A stretch of DNA of 64,000 nt from positions 76,839,079 to 76,903,078 of the forward strand of contig CM024759.1 of the NCBI GenBank assembly GCA_014218235.1, read 5' to 3'. This stretch comes from Colocasia esculenta. Its lineage: Eukaryota; Streptophyta; Magnoliopsida; Alismatales; Araceae. Of the stretch, positions 9,816 through 23,096 are shown piece by piece. Positions within the stretch are counted from its first letter, which is position 1. Every line of letters starts with the position of its first letter. A program made the position numbers and the translations under genes. The notes beneath the pieces are model-generated. The model was given only the letters and a program-made list of their open reading frames with translations. It made no database searches and was not told the DNA's origin.

Positions 9816-12800
9816 TGTGACGGCCCTGGATATTTATGTCCAATAAAGCTCCATATCCAGATCCGCCTCCCGCGAACAGACCGAAGTCTCGCAAGGGATA
9901 TCTCACACACGTGTCCAGGAAGAGTATAAAAGACAAACCACCAGAATATAAAACACAAGAAAGTACATATGCTCATATATGTTCACAAATTTGTACAACT
10001 GTCCCATTACATTAATACATGTCCAATTAAAAAAGTACAACTACCTGGGGCATACCCCGAGAGAGCACAAGCTCACACAACTGAACTAACACTACTACAA
10101 CACAACTGCTGGTGGTACAAGTCTGACACAACGTCTCCACAAGCCAAACACATGGCAAGTCCTGCAAGAACTGTAGGGGAGTGAGCCTCAACAAGTCACA
10201 GGCTCAGTAGGGGACCACCACAGCAACTAAACGGAAGAGACAACTAAACAGTAGAGACCTCAACCTCAAAGGGTCTCACTGGCCACACAAATAGCCAAAC
10301 CATGGCATGCTCACATCATAACAATAAATAACAATTAAACATAATTATGGCAATAAACCTAAAGTTCTCGGAAGGAATGTGGGACTATAGGACTAATATA
10401 GTACTATTAGTCAGCCCAACTACTGAAGTGTCTAAAACACAGTCTCACCGGCACACTGCTACAACAACTGGTTGCCTAAGCTATAAGCCACACAGGCAAA
10501 TCACTGCCCAAGCTACAAGTTTCACAGGTGAACCTCAAACACTTGAGTAACAGGACTGCTAACAAAGAGCTGGTCATTTATACTCCAAACCACACTACGT
10601 CGGAAATTACACACGAGGTAACAGGACTGGCTACCACGAAGCCAATCTATAACACACTAAACTATAATTGAAATCTTACCTAAAGAAAGGTGAAACACAA
10701 CCACTGGGAAGTCCTATCACGCGACCTCCACGGAGCACAGCTCCACCAAATCACAGTACGCCTAGGCCACAAGCCTCATTGGCAAATTACCCACAAAGGG
10801 TAACATGATTGGCAACCACAAACTAATCTACAATAAACTATAAACAAAGATTTATTTAAAACGGATAGGATACAACAAGTGGCAGGTCAAACCACAAGAC
10901 CTCCACAACACACAAGTACCCAAAAAGGTTGGTACACAATGTACCACCACAAAACTGCAAAGTAACCCACGAAGGGTATAGGTACCTGCTACTCTGAGGT
11001 ACCACAACACAAACACTCGTACGAAGGGTACAAGTAGGTGGTAACACCACACAAAACCATAACTATATTGTGACATCACTTAGGCACAACATTACAGGTG
11101 AAACCTCAATCGGCAAGTTACACAAGCCACAACCGCAGTCATAACTGTGCCAACACCAGGGCACACCACGAACGGGTCAAACCTCGACCACGAGTCACAA
11201 ACTCACAAACCACAGTCAGAGGCAAAGCACTAGTCAGAAAGAACGACGCCACCACACGGGAACGGACTACTGGCTGATCAGGCCAGTATCCAACCCGGAC
11301 AACACAACACAAGAACAACCTCTCAGCCTCGCAGTCATGGACGAAAGGTCCAACTGTCGCTCCACGAGAACAAGTCAAACAACTGTGGAGACCAACCAAC
11401 ACCACACCTGCAGACACACAGCTGCAGGTCCATGCCTGGCACCTCTAGAGTCTCTGGCCGGAGCACCCTAAAGTGAGGCACTGGAAAACAGGACTAGCTG
11501 GGGACCAGTGTCGACTACTGGTGTCTGTACCCCCAACTACGAGCGCGCTACAAGCGACTGCACACCCACAAACACAAGTCGCTGCCCTACTGTCGTCTTT
11601 CCCTCAGCCGGACGTACAACTCAAACACAGGAGTGAGAGTGTCCAGGAAGACGACACATGTAGCAACCTGAATTTTTAAGAAAAATAAAAATTTAAATAA
11701 AGAATTAAAACCTAGCTAAATAGATATTTAAATGAAAAGAGCATTAAATAAAACTCATTAAATGGAAAAGATTAATGGGCTTTGCTTAATGGACCCTCTA
11801 GGATTTATTGGGTCAAAATATGAATTTACAAAGGGAGAATAATAAGAAAATACCCTAAATTCGGAGTTTAATTAACTCATAATTAGAAAGGGGTTATTAA
11901 AACAATAAAAGTGGCAATTAGAGTGGGAATTGGATTCCTAAACCTACCCCATATAGTCTAACACGAATTTAGATACTATCCTAACCCAATTAGAGATTTG
12001 AAAGCAAGAGAGAAAATGTGGAGTTAGAAAATCTTGGAATTTAGAGGAATTTGAGTAGTAGTAGGAATAGAAACTTGTATTTATATAAATACACCCCTTA
12101 AACCCTCTTGGCCGACCCTAGCTCGTTGCCAAAGGTTGTTGGATGTGGAGAAGAGGCCAAGGAGGAGAGAATCTCGTGGGGAGAAGGAGTTCTTGGAGTT
12201 CTAAGCCCTAGAAGATAAATCGAGTCAAAGGTAGGCATTCTCACAAGCTAAAATTCTGAAATCGCGTCTGTAGATTCTTCCTACCCTCTTGAACGAAACC
12301 CCAAAGTTTCATATTTTTCCATCGATCAAATCTTTTCTTATGAATTTTCAAAGTTCTGTACACTTCATGACCCCGAGCCCTTTTCTTTAATGCATATCTT
12401 TGAATCCACTCGTCCTCTTGTCATGAAACTTTTTGAGTAAATACTGAGGGTTGATAGGCATCCTTTGCCCTGAAAGCCCTAAATTTGATTCACTCTAGTT
12501 GGCGAATTAAATCGTCTATTCCAAGTTGCTCACTATTCTTGTTCTTCATGTTGCATGAATTTAAAACCTATCGAGTTTCTTGAAAAACTGCAAATTCCTA
12601 TTTACTGCATGTACCCTGGCCTGTCTGGAGTTGTTAGAAATTTGTTTCACAAATTTTCATAAACCATGTGATTTGTTCTAATTTTTCAAAGCACCATGTA
12701 TCAATTTGATTCAAGTTGGCCCGCAATCCAAAGCCTGGTCTGATTCCTGTCAGACCCAGGCACAGACCACCAGAAAGCGACGGCCCGATATGTCGCCTTC

Positions 12801-15800
12801 TGAGGTCAGATTGCGACAGTCTACCCGTCGCGTTCAGAAAGCGACAGGTAAGCCGTCGCTATCCATGTGCCTGTCTTGTCGCGACCCTTTCCCACCTCTG
12901 TCGCGTTCTCAAGCCCGTCGCGACGCCTTTCTTGTCGCGTTCTGACCATCTGAGCAGACAGCCCTGTCGCCACCCTTTTCATGCCCTGTCGCTACCTGCC
13001 CTACCCCTGTCACAATCCTTATTGGCCTATGTCGCCTTCACAGGATTTTGCATGAAAACCCATCAAATTTGTTACTTTCACTTTCTAAAATATTCTTACG
13101 CCTTTTTAACAGTCATACACAGTAAAAACACATGTTTTACATGGAGCTATATTGAATGCTTTAAAATACATATTCACGACATCTTTTCTATCTACAATTT
13201 CATGACACATGCACACACTTGGAACCATCCAAATATGGCTTAATTGGCATGAACATGTGACATAATATATATGGTAATTTATGCAATTAAATTGCGTTAC
13301 TTGTAAATGAACTTGTCCTCGATTTTTGCGTTGTTTTGAAACACCGATCTCGACGCTCCACTGTTCTAGAATTCCTCTAGAACGTCGAGCACTTGTTTCT
13401 ATAATTGCCCTCTTTCTTGACTTGGACGAACTCTCTGTCGGATACTCCTTCCGCCGGACTAGTGAATCCTTGTTCAAGGCCTCCATAAGTCTCTTCTGAT
13501 CATGGATTCCCACATGGTCGACGAGCCGGTTGTACCCGAACACCTGTTACACCCTTTAGGGATCATTACGATTCAAACGGCTATTAGAAATTCACTCTCG
13601 TCTTAAATCACGCCGAACCTCTGGACCTGTGCTTAACATGGCCAGTGGTGGGTCGTGAGTTCCACCTGACTGCCAACACCATGTGCGCGTGTTGTGCAAC
13701 TGTTACTATCGCCTGTTTACTCGGAGAGTTACGTGCATTGTCCATTAGCTCTCATCTATACTCTACTCGCTCATCTATTCACGTTCACTCTACTATCTCG
13801 TCTATTCATCTAGTACTCTCATCTATTTCTTGGTACTCTATTTGGCCATTAAATTGATTGTCTACGATAAAAACATGACTATGCTAGGCAACATTATAAG
13901 GGCCCGGTCTGGTCCTTGGGAGGAGCACCTGAAAGGCTATAACTCGCGAGGGTCTAATGATCAGAGTGATGGCATACACCTAACGCATGAACACGCAAGA
14001 TTTGATCTATGGCAATCAATTAATCAAACAGTCAATTATTGGTTTACTTGAATCTCGTGGTTGAAAGAATATCGACCAACACTTGCTATCGTGACTTGTG
14101 CACTGTTGTGCAACTTTACTTGTTATCTTGTTAGACGGCCAATCCAATATCAAAACTTGTCGTGCTATACTCTCGTGCATTGTGCTATTGTTCCTCGTTA
14201 TCGTACGTGTACCAGTACTTGCTATACGTTTCTCGTTATTCTCTCTAGTTATCCTGCTTTATAAGACATTAATCACTTAAAGCTTGCTTGATCCTGAGAT
14301 TTAAGTCCTACTGGGCGTTATCGCTCACCCTGCGTTATTTGTCGTTGTGTTCTCAGGTGAGACCGAGGATGAACCATACACTCAAGAGGACGGGAACGAC
14401 CTGGAGTGATGTCTTGAGTACCCTAGCGTCCTATTGCTATATTAGCGTTGTAGTAGTTAGGTTTGAAGTTTAGTCTTTTACTTTCTTTCAATGTAATTGG
14501 GTCCTATAGACTGGCTCTGATATTAGTGGTTGTAACTAGGCATTTGAAAGATTATTAATGAATGAAATTGTTTTAGTATTTATTCTTGTGCAATGGTTTG
14601 ATGTCTAGTACTCGCTCTATACCCGTTCACTTGCAACTGCCTTCGCGCTCCGATATTCCGCGTCGGGGCGTGACAACACAGACCTCAACAGTACACACAG
14701 TATCGGGACAAACCCCGAGCACAACAAACACACGTGCCTGGCTCACAAAGAACCTGGGGTACCCGACTAGAGAGGCATTCCGAAATAGGCGCCGGACCAC
14801 CACACTCGGCTAGCAACCAAACCACGATATTTACATATATAATCTTTATTTATAATTCACGATATACATGTGTTAGGATTAGCTTAACATCGGTCACTAT
14901 GTGACCCCAAAGCTATCATACTCCAACACATTCATGAACCACAAACTTGCCTATCATTGGCCATCACGTGACCTCCGTGGCAACACACACACCACTTAAT
15001 ACATAATTCAATATAATATTCTTCAAAGAACAACAACAGACCAGGGCTAGGTCCACACATGACCTTCACTGCCCAAACACTACAAAGTCATGGCTAGGCT
15101 CACACAGGAACCTCACTGCCCAGTTATTACAACAAAACCTTAAACACTGAGCCACATTAGAGTATATGCCATGCATACACTCACACACACACGACATCCA
15201 AACCACGTAGACACCACGTGTATAATACACCAACCAGGTGTACCACATGACATTCACATAAACAACATGTCCAATACTTGGACAATACGCTCCAAGAGCG
15301 CTACGGGTGCCAATGCACCATACATACTATGTAAACACCAAGTCGGTTACGTACATGACATAATAACCACGTAAAACATGCTCATCTCGTGAGCAACACA
15401 CTTCATGAACGTGACAAGTGCACTGGCTCCACCTATCATTGCCACGCACAACAATTATCATAACCAAAATACTGAAAACATGCATAAACAAACCTCACTA
15501 CTGCGGTCGCGACATGGAGTACTGTCGCCACCAGGTCGCGACACCCCGACAGACCGCGATCAGAAACCTTAACGCGACAGGGTGCAACGGCGCAATAAGA
15601 TCGCGCCACCCCGACAGACCGCGATAGGAAACTCTAACGCAATGGGTTCACTTGTCGTAACCAGGTCGCATCAGGAACCTGGGACGCCATCAGATCGCGA
15701 CCCACTTAAACGTCGCAACAGAAACCCTAACGCGACAGATCGGGCTGTCGCGACAAGGTCGCGACACCCTAGACTGTCGCCTTCGCAGGTGAAAACCCTA

Positions 15801-16522
15801 ATCCGGAAGGGACTTCACAGATCACCCTTCCTGACCATTCAAACCACGCTTAATTCATGTTTTACATGCTTTAATGGATACCCTAGCATGGTATCTACTG
15901 TTCTTTAAGCTTTAAACGAATCAGATTCACACCACGAGCAATTCACACGATCAAACGAGGTAGAAACACCCTACCTTCGCGAAGAACGCGAAGACCGGAG
16001 ATCCCTCGGCGTTTCCCCCGCTCCACGCGACGTCCTCGCGGTGAGAGCGCGCCGAGAACTCCACCAGAACCTCAAATCGCCAAGAAACCCTGCAGTAGCT
16101 CCCCCCCTGGCCGAGCAGAGCTTCCTCTACTCTGTTCGGTTGGGGTTCTTAAAAATAGCACAGCGGTTGGGATCGCGATGTGCACCCCCGTCGCGACCTG
16201 ATCGCGACCTAGGTGACCGTCGCCTTCCCAAGGCCGACGTCAGCAGGCCACCCAACGCACAACACTTGGCGCACATGCAGACGACGCCCGCCAAACAGCT
16301 GTAACAAGAACGCGACCCCAAGGACTGACGCGTTCAGAACGCGGCGCAAGCCTCCGTCGCGTTCACAGCCGCAAGACCTGTGAGCACTTTGGGCCCAACG
16401 GCCGGCCCACCAAGCCTCACAACTCGCACGAACACCTAAAACACAAGCTAATGGGCCACACATTGGCCACCAAACCCGTTAAACCTGGATCCACAGGGAT
16501 CCAAAAAACGCGCGACGTTACA
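9816..16522 (-). mobile_element. Solo LTR B1 (gypsy-like, family B), interrupted by solo LTR C
   Basis: On the minus strand the LTR runs TGTAACGTCGCGCG...GGGCCGTCACA. It is flanked by the 5-bp direct repeat CTAAA (9811-9815 and 16523-16527). It belongs with B2 (42997-45777), B' (33814-36071) and B3 (51736-53689). About 3.7 kb is its own sequence; the rest is the nested LTR C. Two clusters of GTCGCGAC / GTCGCGTT words lie at 16180-16390 and 15498-15790. A TATA-like TTTTTAAGAA lies about 370 bp from the LTR start, a donor-like GCGAAG|GTAGGG at 15974, and a GAGGCTCACTCCCCTACAG acceptor-like site near 10171. The section 10.7-11.0 kb contains a partial internal duplication. No ORF in it is a gene. 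Confidence 0.88.
11659..14675 (+). mobile_element. Solo LTR C (3,017 bp), nested in B1
   Basis: It runs TGTAGCAACCTG...CGGGGCGTGACA and is flanked by exact 5-bp repeats ACACA (11654-11658 and 14676-14680). The sequence on both sides rejoins the family B sequence seen uninterrupted near 52553. It contains a cluster of GTCGC/GCGAC words at about 12770-13030, a donor-like CAAAG|GTAGGC at 12231 and an acceptor-like TTCTCAG at 14356. It has no primer-binding site after it and no coding region, so it is a solo LTR. C is younger than B1. Confidence 0.9.
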
Positions 16523-16527
16523 CTAAA

Positions 16528-16789
16528 TGCATACGCAATTGTCATATTAAACTCTTCCATAAACTGAGATACAACCAGAGCATATTAAGTACCCAACATT
16601 CACTCCATATTCATGAAGTGATAGAACACACAACTATTAGAACTGATACATCTTGAACTCCCAAATGCCATATAAATTGATACAAAGAAACTGCTATGAA
16701 CAAGAAGACAAATGTTCTCGACATAGAAATGGAAGACAACGAAGTGGAAATACATTGGACACCATATTCAAATAGATAAACATAGTAGC
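16528..16789 (-). other. 3' non-coding flank of the Harbinger remnant
   Basis: AT-rich sequence downstream of the transposase pseudogene. I see no terminal inverted repeat here, so the left end of the Harbinger element is unresolved. Confidence 0.3.
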
Positions 16790-18010
16790 CATTGCCCACA
16801 ACCCACAATTGGTCAGCGATAGCTTCTCTAATGGCACGTCCAATTGCTACCGCCATTGCATTGAGGTTCATTCCAATTGGGACCTCCTCATCCTCAGCAT
16901 CAACCTCACAGCTATGTTCATTCACAGCTTGATTAAAGAAATCATCGTATCCATACTCTCGACAGACAAAATTATGCACCACAAGACAAGCAAAAACCAT
17001 CTTTTGTGTGGAGAATGGACACATATTTTCCTCTCGAAGTGTTTAGAACCTCATCTTAAGAACTCCAAATGCTCACTCCGCACAGTTATGTAGTTGAGCA
17101 TGTCGGTGGTTGAACTTCTCCTTTTTGTTATCATATGGGTGATTTCTACGTCGTCGAAATGTCCCAACATGATATCGTAGACCACAATAAGGTGCAATGA
17201 AGGCATTAGTATTTGTGTATCTGGCATCCACAAGGCACAACTAGCTCTTCCCTTGTGACTACCCATCTTAAAACCTTCATGTTTGGAGCACACCCTTCCC
17301 AACCAATGCATGCATATGTAAATAGACCATTGAAGGACACAACTGTCATCACATTTTGTGTGATTTATTGTTTACAGTTGTGAAATCGAGGATGATCCTC
17401 AATTGGCACATTAGTAGAGACATGAGTCCCATCGATAGCTCCAAGTGTGTTCTGCAATTGACACATAAACATTATTGGATGGCTGAAAAACATAATGGAA
17501 ATGGTAGTAATAAAATAGAAATTACCTTGAAGTATGGGTAAAACCGCTCATTGCTAGCAATGTAAGGATGACAATCATTGGTTACATTTGGTTGTAAAAT
17601 ATATTCCTCCTTCAAAGAGGCCAATGCAAACTTGTTCACGTAGTGGTTAATTATCTGTGAGTTATGTTGAAAGTGTTCTATCAACACACCTGTTGGCACC
17701 CCATGGCCAACAGTGTAACCTGACGTGAGTCACTGATCAAAGACTTACTGACTAGCAAATCCTTTAAACGAGTAAATACCTCTGGATGCACTCGAAAATA
17801 CATTGTAGCACCGTTTCTCATGCCCCGTCAAAATGCTATTAGCCCAAACCTCTCCAGTATGTTGTGATGTATTCATCATTCTTCGTGGAATACACGGTCG
17901 TCCCTCCTCCATTTGTTGTTTGCTGCAAACAGCATTAATCACATCTTCTTCCAATGAGTCGTCCTCCACCAAAATGGCAAACAACAATCTTCGAGCTGTA
18001 CATGGCAAAA
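16790..18010 (-). pseudogene. PIF/Harbinger transposase pseudogene (DDE nuclease)
   Basis: Pieces in the family order appear on the minus strand. The N-terminal part at 17745-18008 has IPRRMMNTSQHTGEVW and GHEKRCYNVF. At 17537-17699 is IEHFQHNSQIINHYVNKF...FYPYFK. LGAIDGTHV at about 17400-17450 holds the first catalytic Asp. At 17050-17215 is NAFIAPYCGLRYHV followed by FNHRHAQLHNCAE, a stop, and AFGVLKMRF. The C-terminal part at about 16790-17024 has MVFACLVVHNFV and AIREAIADQLW. This is the HARBI1-like nuclease that cuts and pastes PIF/Harbinger elements together with a Myb/SANT-like partner. It is inactive: a stop replaces the Arg of the usual ERAFG block, another follows KMRF, and the frame shifts between segments. 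Some breaks may be introns. The partner ORF lies upstream at 22.0-23.1 kb. Confidence 0.9.
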
Positions 18011-18119
18011 CATATTGGACAATACCATTTGGCGCACAACATAATATTTATTTGCACATGAAATGCATTACAAGTGATGTGATGCGTAAGCTAGTACTTT
18101 ACAAAAGATAACATCAAAC

Positions 18120-18239
18120 TTAACATTCATGAGAATCTGTGAACATAAGGTCTATAAAATTATACGCTCGGTGGCGTAGTAAAATGTTGATAAGAAGAGC
18201 TACAACGATCAAGGCCAACAACAAAATGATGACAACTAA
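18120..18239 (-). other. Hydrophobic segment split by LTR E
   Basis: On the minus strand this stretch reads VVIILLLALIVVALLINILL then RHRAYNF and ends in a stop. It continues the frame at 21495-21784 once LTR E is removed. It may be the N-terminal hydrophobic leader that some plant Harbinger transposases have, or the tail of the viroplasmin-type ORF. Confidence 0.5.
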
Positions 18240-21200
18240 TGTGACGGCCCTCGTTACACCGGTATGGTTGTACCAACCCACGTCGGTATAACAAGAGTCC
18301 TCACAGTGGGACATTTACCCAAACAATACAAACAGCTGAGATACACGCGAATATATATAACAGAGTAGCGGAAGTAAAAGAGAACTATCTCCATTCATTC
18401 ATCATCCACATTAAACATACATGCAGTTTACAATTTGCAAAAAGGAACTAAAATCCACATGATTCAAATTGCTGAAATTTAAATACAAAATGTCCACATA
18501 TTACATTCTTTAAATGATAATTCTAATACAATGTTCAGGTACATACTATGAAGTACACAATCACAAATAACTCAAAAACTGGCTAGTCTCCACGCTCGGA
18601 GTCCGTCTCCACCGTCTCCTCCAACGGTGTCGTGTCACCAACTATACCTGTACACCGAAGCAAGGAGTGAGTCCAGGGACTCAGCAAGCAACACTATACA
18701 TGATATTCACGTACAAGTCCTAGTGGTTTCTACTTGCACATTTACAATTTGCAATACAAGCATGCTAGTCAATTCAAGTTTCAATCTAACATGAAAGTTC
18801 TACACTTTTATACATAATTCATGCTTTCAGATTTCTAAAGTAAAATTCACCTATCACATGGTCTCTATTCAATTTACTCATGAACTCTAATCTTTTAAAG
18901 AATCAAACATGAGAGTTATCAATATGGACAATTTTACATACATGAAAGGGGACACAATTTACATGGAATCCACATATGCTTAAGTGCATACATAACTTTT
19001 TCACATGCTTTAGGTTGCTGATTTTACATGGTTCAATGACTATAAACCTACACATGAGAGCTACAACGTTGCTTAAAATATCACATATGAACAATCCATC
19101 ATGCCATTTTACACACATATTCATTTGTTGTCCCTACCATGGGTTCTAAACACTTGCACACATAAACATGAGAATGATAACATGCATTTTCTGAATTCAC
19201 ATGGTTTCAGTAACACATTTACACATCTAGAATTTCACATTTTCTTTTTATACAATTTCATCTTTTCACGTGATTACACTTTACACATACACATTCACAT
19301 GTCACTTACACATTTACACATGGTCACATACACTTTACACATTTCACATTACACATTTTAGGTGCCGTGACACATAGTCCAAACCACCAAAGAAGGACAC
19401 AAACACATCACATCACATAGACGCCATCTAGGCAATACAATGGCGACTCTTGGACTGCGCAGACCGGGAGAACAAGTCTCCACCCTAACCAAGGGTACTT
19501 GTCCACCTCCAGGATTTCCCCCTAATGCCCTTAGGGTCACTTAACACAATGAACTTTCTCAGGGGGACTTTTCCCTGATACAGCTCCACTGCCTTCTCGG
19601 AAGCAGTATCACATTGGCACATTTACACTTTTACACTTTTACCGTTTTGCACATGGTTTTACACTTGACACTCTTCATCATATTCACTTCCTCACTCACA
19701 TTAATATCTCTGTTTTTTTTTTTTTTTCCTAACATGATACTACAGAATTTCAAGAGTTAAACGCAGTAAACACGTTAATCATGCTGGGTTTAAACAAAAT
19801 CTAATCACATTTCGATCATATGCACAATTATCATATTTCCCATGAAAAACACATAACTTTTTATTTACTGATCCAAATGACCTGAAATTTTGACCACATG
19901 CTATTTTCGGGTTTAAAATCATACCCTCAATTTTTCAGATTTTTCTGAGCTAAATAGGATTTACAGAAAATCAAACACCTAATTAGCATATTATTCACAA
20001 CTTAAGCTATCATGGGTCTAACACATTTTGCAATTTGGCCACTTACTGTTTTGCACAGAAACTTCTAATATATGCATGATTTTAGAATACAACACCACCC
20101 TAATTCATACATCTATAAATCAATTACCACAAATCATTTTGCATGTTTTTATTTCACCGAACCGAACTTATTTACAATTTCCCAAGCATGGATAAATTAC
20201 TAAAATTTGCCAACTCATATTCTGACCCACTATTCTTCATGATCAAACCGAAACTAGGGCATTCACATTAATCTAAATCATGAATCATGGATTTTGCAAA
20301 ATGGTCTACAAGTCATGCTCACAATTTAAGGATACTAGTAACCCACATTCACCATCACACCACATTCATTCACACACCACAATGCACAATATACATAGAG
20401 TATAAGGTGTACATTATATCCTCATCACGTAAAACATACCGAAATTAATGTATAAGAGGGATTGTTCTGTCCAGAAGAACTCAACGGCGGTCTCTGCCGC
20501 TGACTCAAGGTCAGCGGCATGGCCGATGGACGCCAAGGAGGAACTGGGCGTCCAGGGACCCTGCCGTCTACTCAGGTCTGTGCAGAAAACACAGACCCGA
20601 GCTCTGAAATTTGGGTGAAATGGAGGGTCTAGGACTCGAGGTAAAATCCTTAAAATTCACAAAACCAACCTAGACTCATAAGGGAACATCAAGGATAGGT
20701 TACTTGACTCTCAAAAATTCTTCTAAGGGGTTTTAGGGCTCGAAGAAGACCTCCTTGGGCAGTCCCAAGAAGTTGCAGAAGTGCCTTCGAGATCGCCTTC
20801 CTCCGGGCTCCTGGGTGTTCTCCACGCCGAGGGGATGATGGGGAGGTCTTCTCCTTTGCTTCAGCTTCCTCCTTGTTGCATAAGATCTCCGGATCAACCT
20901 CCAAGGGGCCGGATTTGAGGGTTCTACAATGGGGTTTTCTCACAGAAGGCTCTAGGGTTTTTCTCTCTCACTTCTCTCCTCTTGCAAGGGGTGAAGGGAA
21001 AGAATGGGGAGTCCATTTCGGGTTCAGACCTAAAGAGGGTCTCCTCCCACTCACTAGGGTGATGGGACACCCTCAGAGCCGTTGGGGGACATCCCCCCAA
21101 TGGATAGCTTGCCTTGTTTCAGAAGCTTGCACTCTGCTGCGCATGCAGGCCAGAGAGATTGGCATCCATATCGCTGGACGCCGGAGTTAGTGTTGGCGTC

Positions 21201-21494
21201 CATGTCTGGACGCTGACACTGGCTCAACGGCCTGGGCTTGACGCCAATCTGGCCTTCGGCCAGAACTCTAAGTTATGCAGAAAACCATGCATATTAAGCT
21301 TATGTACATGCAATATACATATGGTATTGTATACATACTATCACCATGCAATACATATATTATTTATGTTTAATATAAACACACATACACGTAATTATAC
21401 TAATTAATACCTACGTAATTATGTACGTACATACATAAGCACAATCATACACACATAAATACGAATAATACGACAGAAATTCGAGGGTCTTACA
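18240..21494 (-). mobile_element. Solo LTR E (3,255 bp)
   Basis: On the minus strand it runs TGTAAGACCCTCGAATTTC...CGAGGGCCGTCACA. The flanks are ACTAA (18235-18239) and ACTAG (21495-21499), a 5-bp duplication with one substitution. Removing it joins the minus-strand reading frame on both sides into one hydrophobic stretch (IAMLV | VIILLLALIVVALL), which supports insertion into the Harbinger element. Word clusters with TGGACGCC/GGCGTCCA and CTCAACGG occur at about 21160-21265 and 20485-20575. An acceptor-like CTTCGGTGTACAG lies at about 18648. No internal domain or PBS follows. Confidence 0.85.
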
Positions 21495-21784
21495 ACTAGC
21501 ATGGCAATTACTATGTAGGTCATGGCAAAGGATTCTTGTCTTCCACTTCGATGGACATTAGAACCACCCTCATGTCGGGTGATAAGGTTGCATGGCGTTG
21601 ATGTCGTGTGAGGTTCATGCATTTTGAAAGCAACTTCAGTTTCTTCCAATGAATAAAATCCCTTGAACATAGCACCCGGGTAACCATGGACTTGTGCCAA
21701 ACATTCATTCCACGAAAAATATATATTAGGCCTACGTCCCACCCAAACAACATAGTAGTAGAACCTACCCATCATATATTTCAA
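21495..21784 (-). pseudogene. RNase H1 N-terminal (viroplasmin-type) domain within the Harbinger remnant
   Basis: The minus-strand ORF from ATG at 21784 encodes FYYYVVWVGRRPNIYF, then SWNECLAQVHGYPGAMFKGF and SLEETEVAF, at roughly residues 8-53. This is the compact fold known from the N-terminus of eukaryotic RNase H1 and from caulimovirus inclusion-body proteins, where it binds RNA/DNA hybrids or double-stranded RNA. The Y-x-V-W-x-G-R start and the V-x-GYPGA-x-F-KGF core are clear. Residues after it are polar, and the frame then runs into a hydrophobic stretch cut by LTR E. It lies between the Myb/SANT-like ORF and the transposase on the same strand, so it may have been an exon of the transposon. 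A captured host gene fragment is the other explanation. The domain call is firm; the ORF context is inferred. Confidence 0.8.
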
Positions 21785-22030
21785 TATCCTACAGCAAATA
21801 GATCAACAAACAAGAAAACTATGTGTAGATCACCAATAACAAAAAATAAATGACAAATATGGATACATAGCCCAAGTTCAAAGCAAATTCACACATTACA
21901 TGGGTTGGAACATGAATTAAAAAGTACATATGAAGTACAAAGACAGTACACAACATCCTAAAGTACTGGAAAATCTTGTTATCTTGGAGGCGGGTCATCA
22001 TGCATCATCATGCACCTAAAGTCATCATGG

Positions 22031-23096
22031 TCAACCACTCAACTTTGTCTTATCTGTCATAACAGAGAAAACTAACCTCATGTTAGGATCAGTGAAAAGA
22101 TTCATACCCTTCAAGAAGACACGATATGGAAGGTTTGGAATGTTCTTTAGGTCCCTAAGAACCTTTTGTAGGTTGGGTATTTTCTGCCCACTTGGTTGAC
22201 CATCGTCTGATTGATGCCCAAGTTCTTTTGTAAACACCCTTTCTAACGTTGCATTCCTCTCACGACTCGCCTCAGTGATCATCTGCAATGTTGAACTTCC
22301 AACGTCTTTATCTGACATTTTCTCTTTGTCTTTATTGCCTACCCCTTTCCTCCTATATTTCTCATGTTCATTTGATGTGGCATTGTTTTGGGCAATTGGT
22401 GAACCCTCGGTTCTGTTGCTTTCTGTATGTTGTCTTGCAGAAAAACTCATCATATTATCTGTGTTTCCTAATGAAAAGTCAGGTGTAAGATCTTCCTGAA
22501 GGTCGGGTGGAACTGGAATAGCATTGCGATAATCGTTGATAGACAATTGTGGATTCTTTGGTGATCTTTCTTGCACATTTCTCTCTTTGGTATATTGTGG
22601 AACCCCTTCCGCCAATGCACCTGTGCAAATGCTATTTTTGCAAAGCATTTGCATATGATCGTATAGAGGGAAGGGTTTTCTCTCAATCGTAGAGAATCTC
22701 GAATTCACCTAAAAGTTAACATACGTTAGTGATAGTGTACATAACATCATTTTGTATGATATAAAGGGCCAATATGAAAGTAATGTGACTTACCCTCAAC
22801 ACCTCATCCCAAGCCCCTTCATACCCTGGAATTGGAGTTTGGGTTTCTGGATCTCATCCCCAACCACTCAACTTGAGAAGCTCTTCATAGAGGGCAAACG
22901 TCTTCTTCAAAATTTTAAAATGCTCCTTGACTTGTGTCGAAGTGGATTTCACCCCGAGGGCAGCGTTGAAAGATTTTGCAATCATCGTCCAACTAGCAAC
23001 TTTAAAACTCCCGCACGAATAGTTTTTTTTTTATGCATTTTCTCAATCATGAGATCGAGTAACACGCGATCCATGGGGGTGTCCCAGTTTGGGTGA
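22031..23096 (-). pseudogene. Myb/SANT-like ORF1 of PIF/Harbinger, frameshifted
   Basis: The 5' part (22752-23096) reads PMDRVLLDLMIEKMHKKKTI, then after a shift KVASWTMIAKSFNAALGVK, QVKEHFKILKKTF and EELLKLSGWG. This is the Myb/SANT-like DNA-binding domain (Myb_DNA-bind_3 type). The open part (22031-22708, 225 residues) begins FPLYDHMQMLCKN with ALAEG, as in the end of that family's conserved region. It continues with a polar linker (residues about 60-150) and ends with a helical segment (TLERVFTKELG... NLPYRVFLKGMNLF). In PIF/Harbinger elements this protein binds the terminal repeats and brings the transposase to the nucleus. It lies upstream of the transposase in the same direction, the expected two-gene layout. 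The frameshift and a stop after the GWG block show decay; an intron probably separates the two parts near 22709-22751. Confidence 0.82.
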
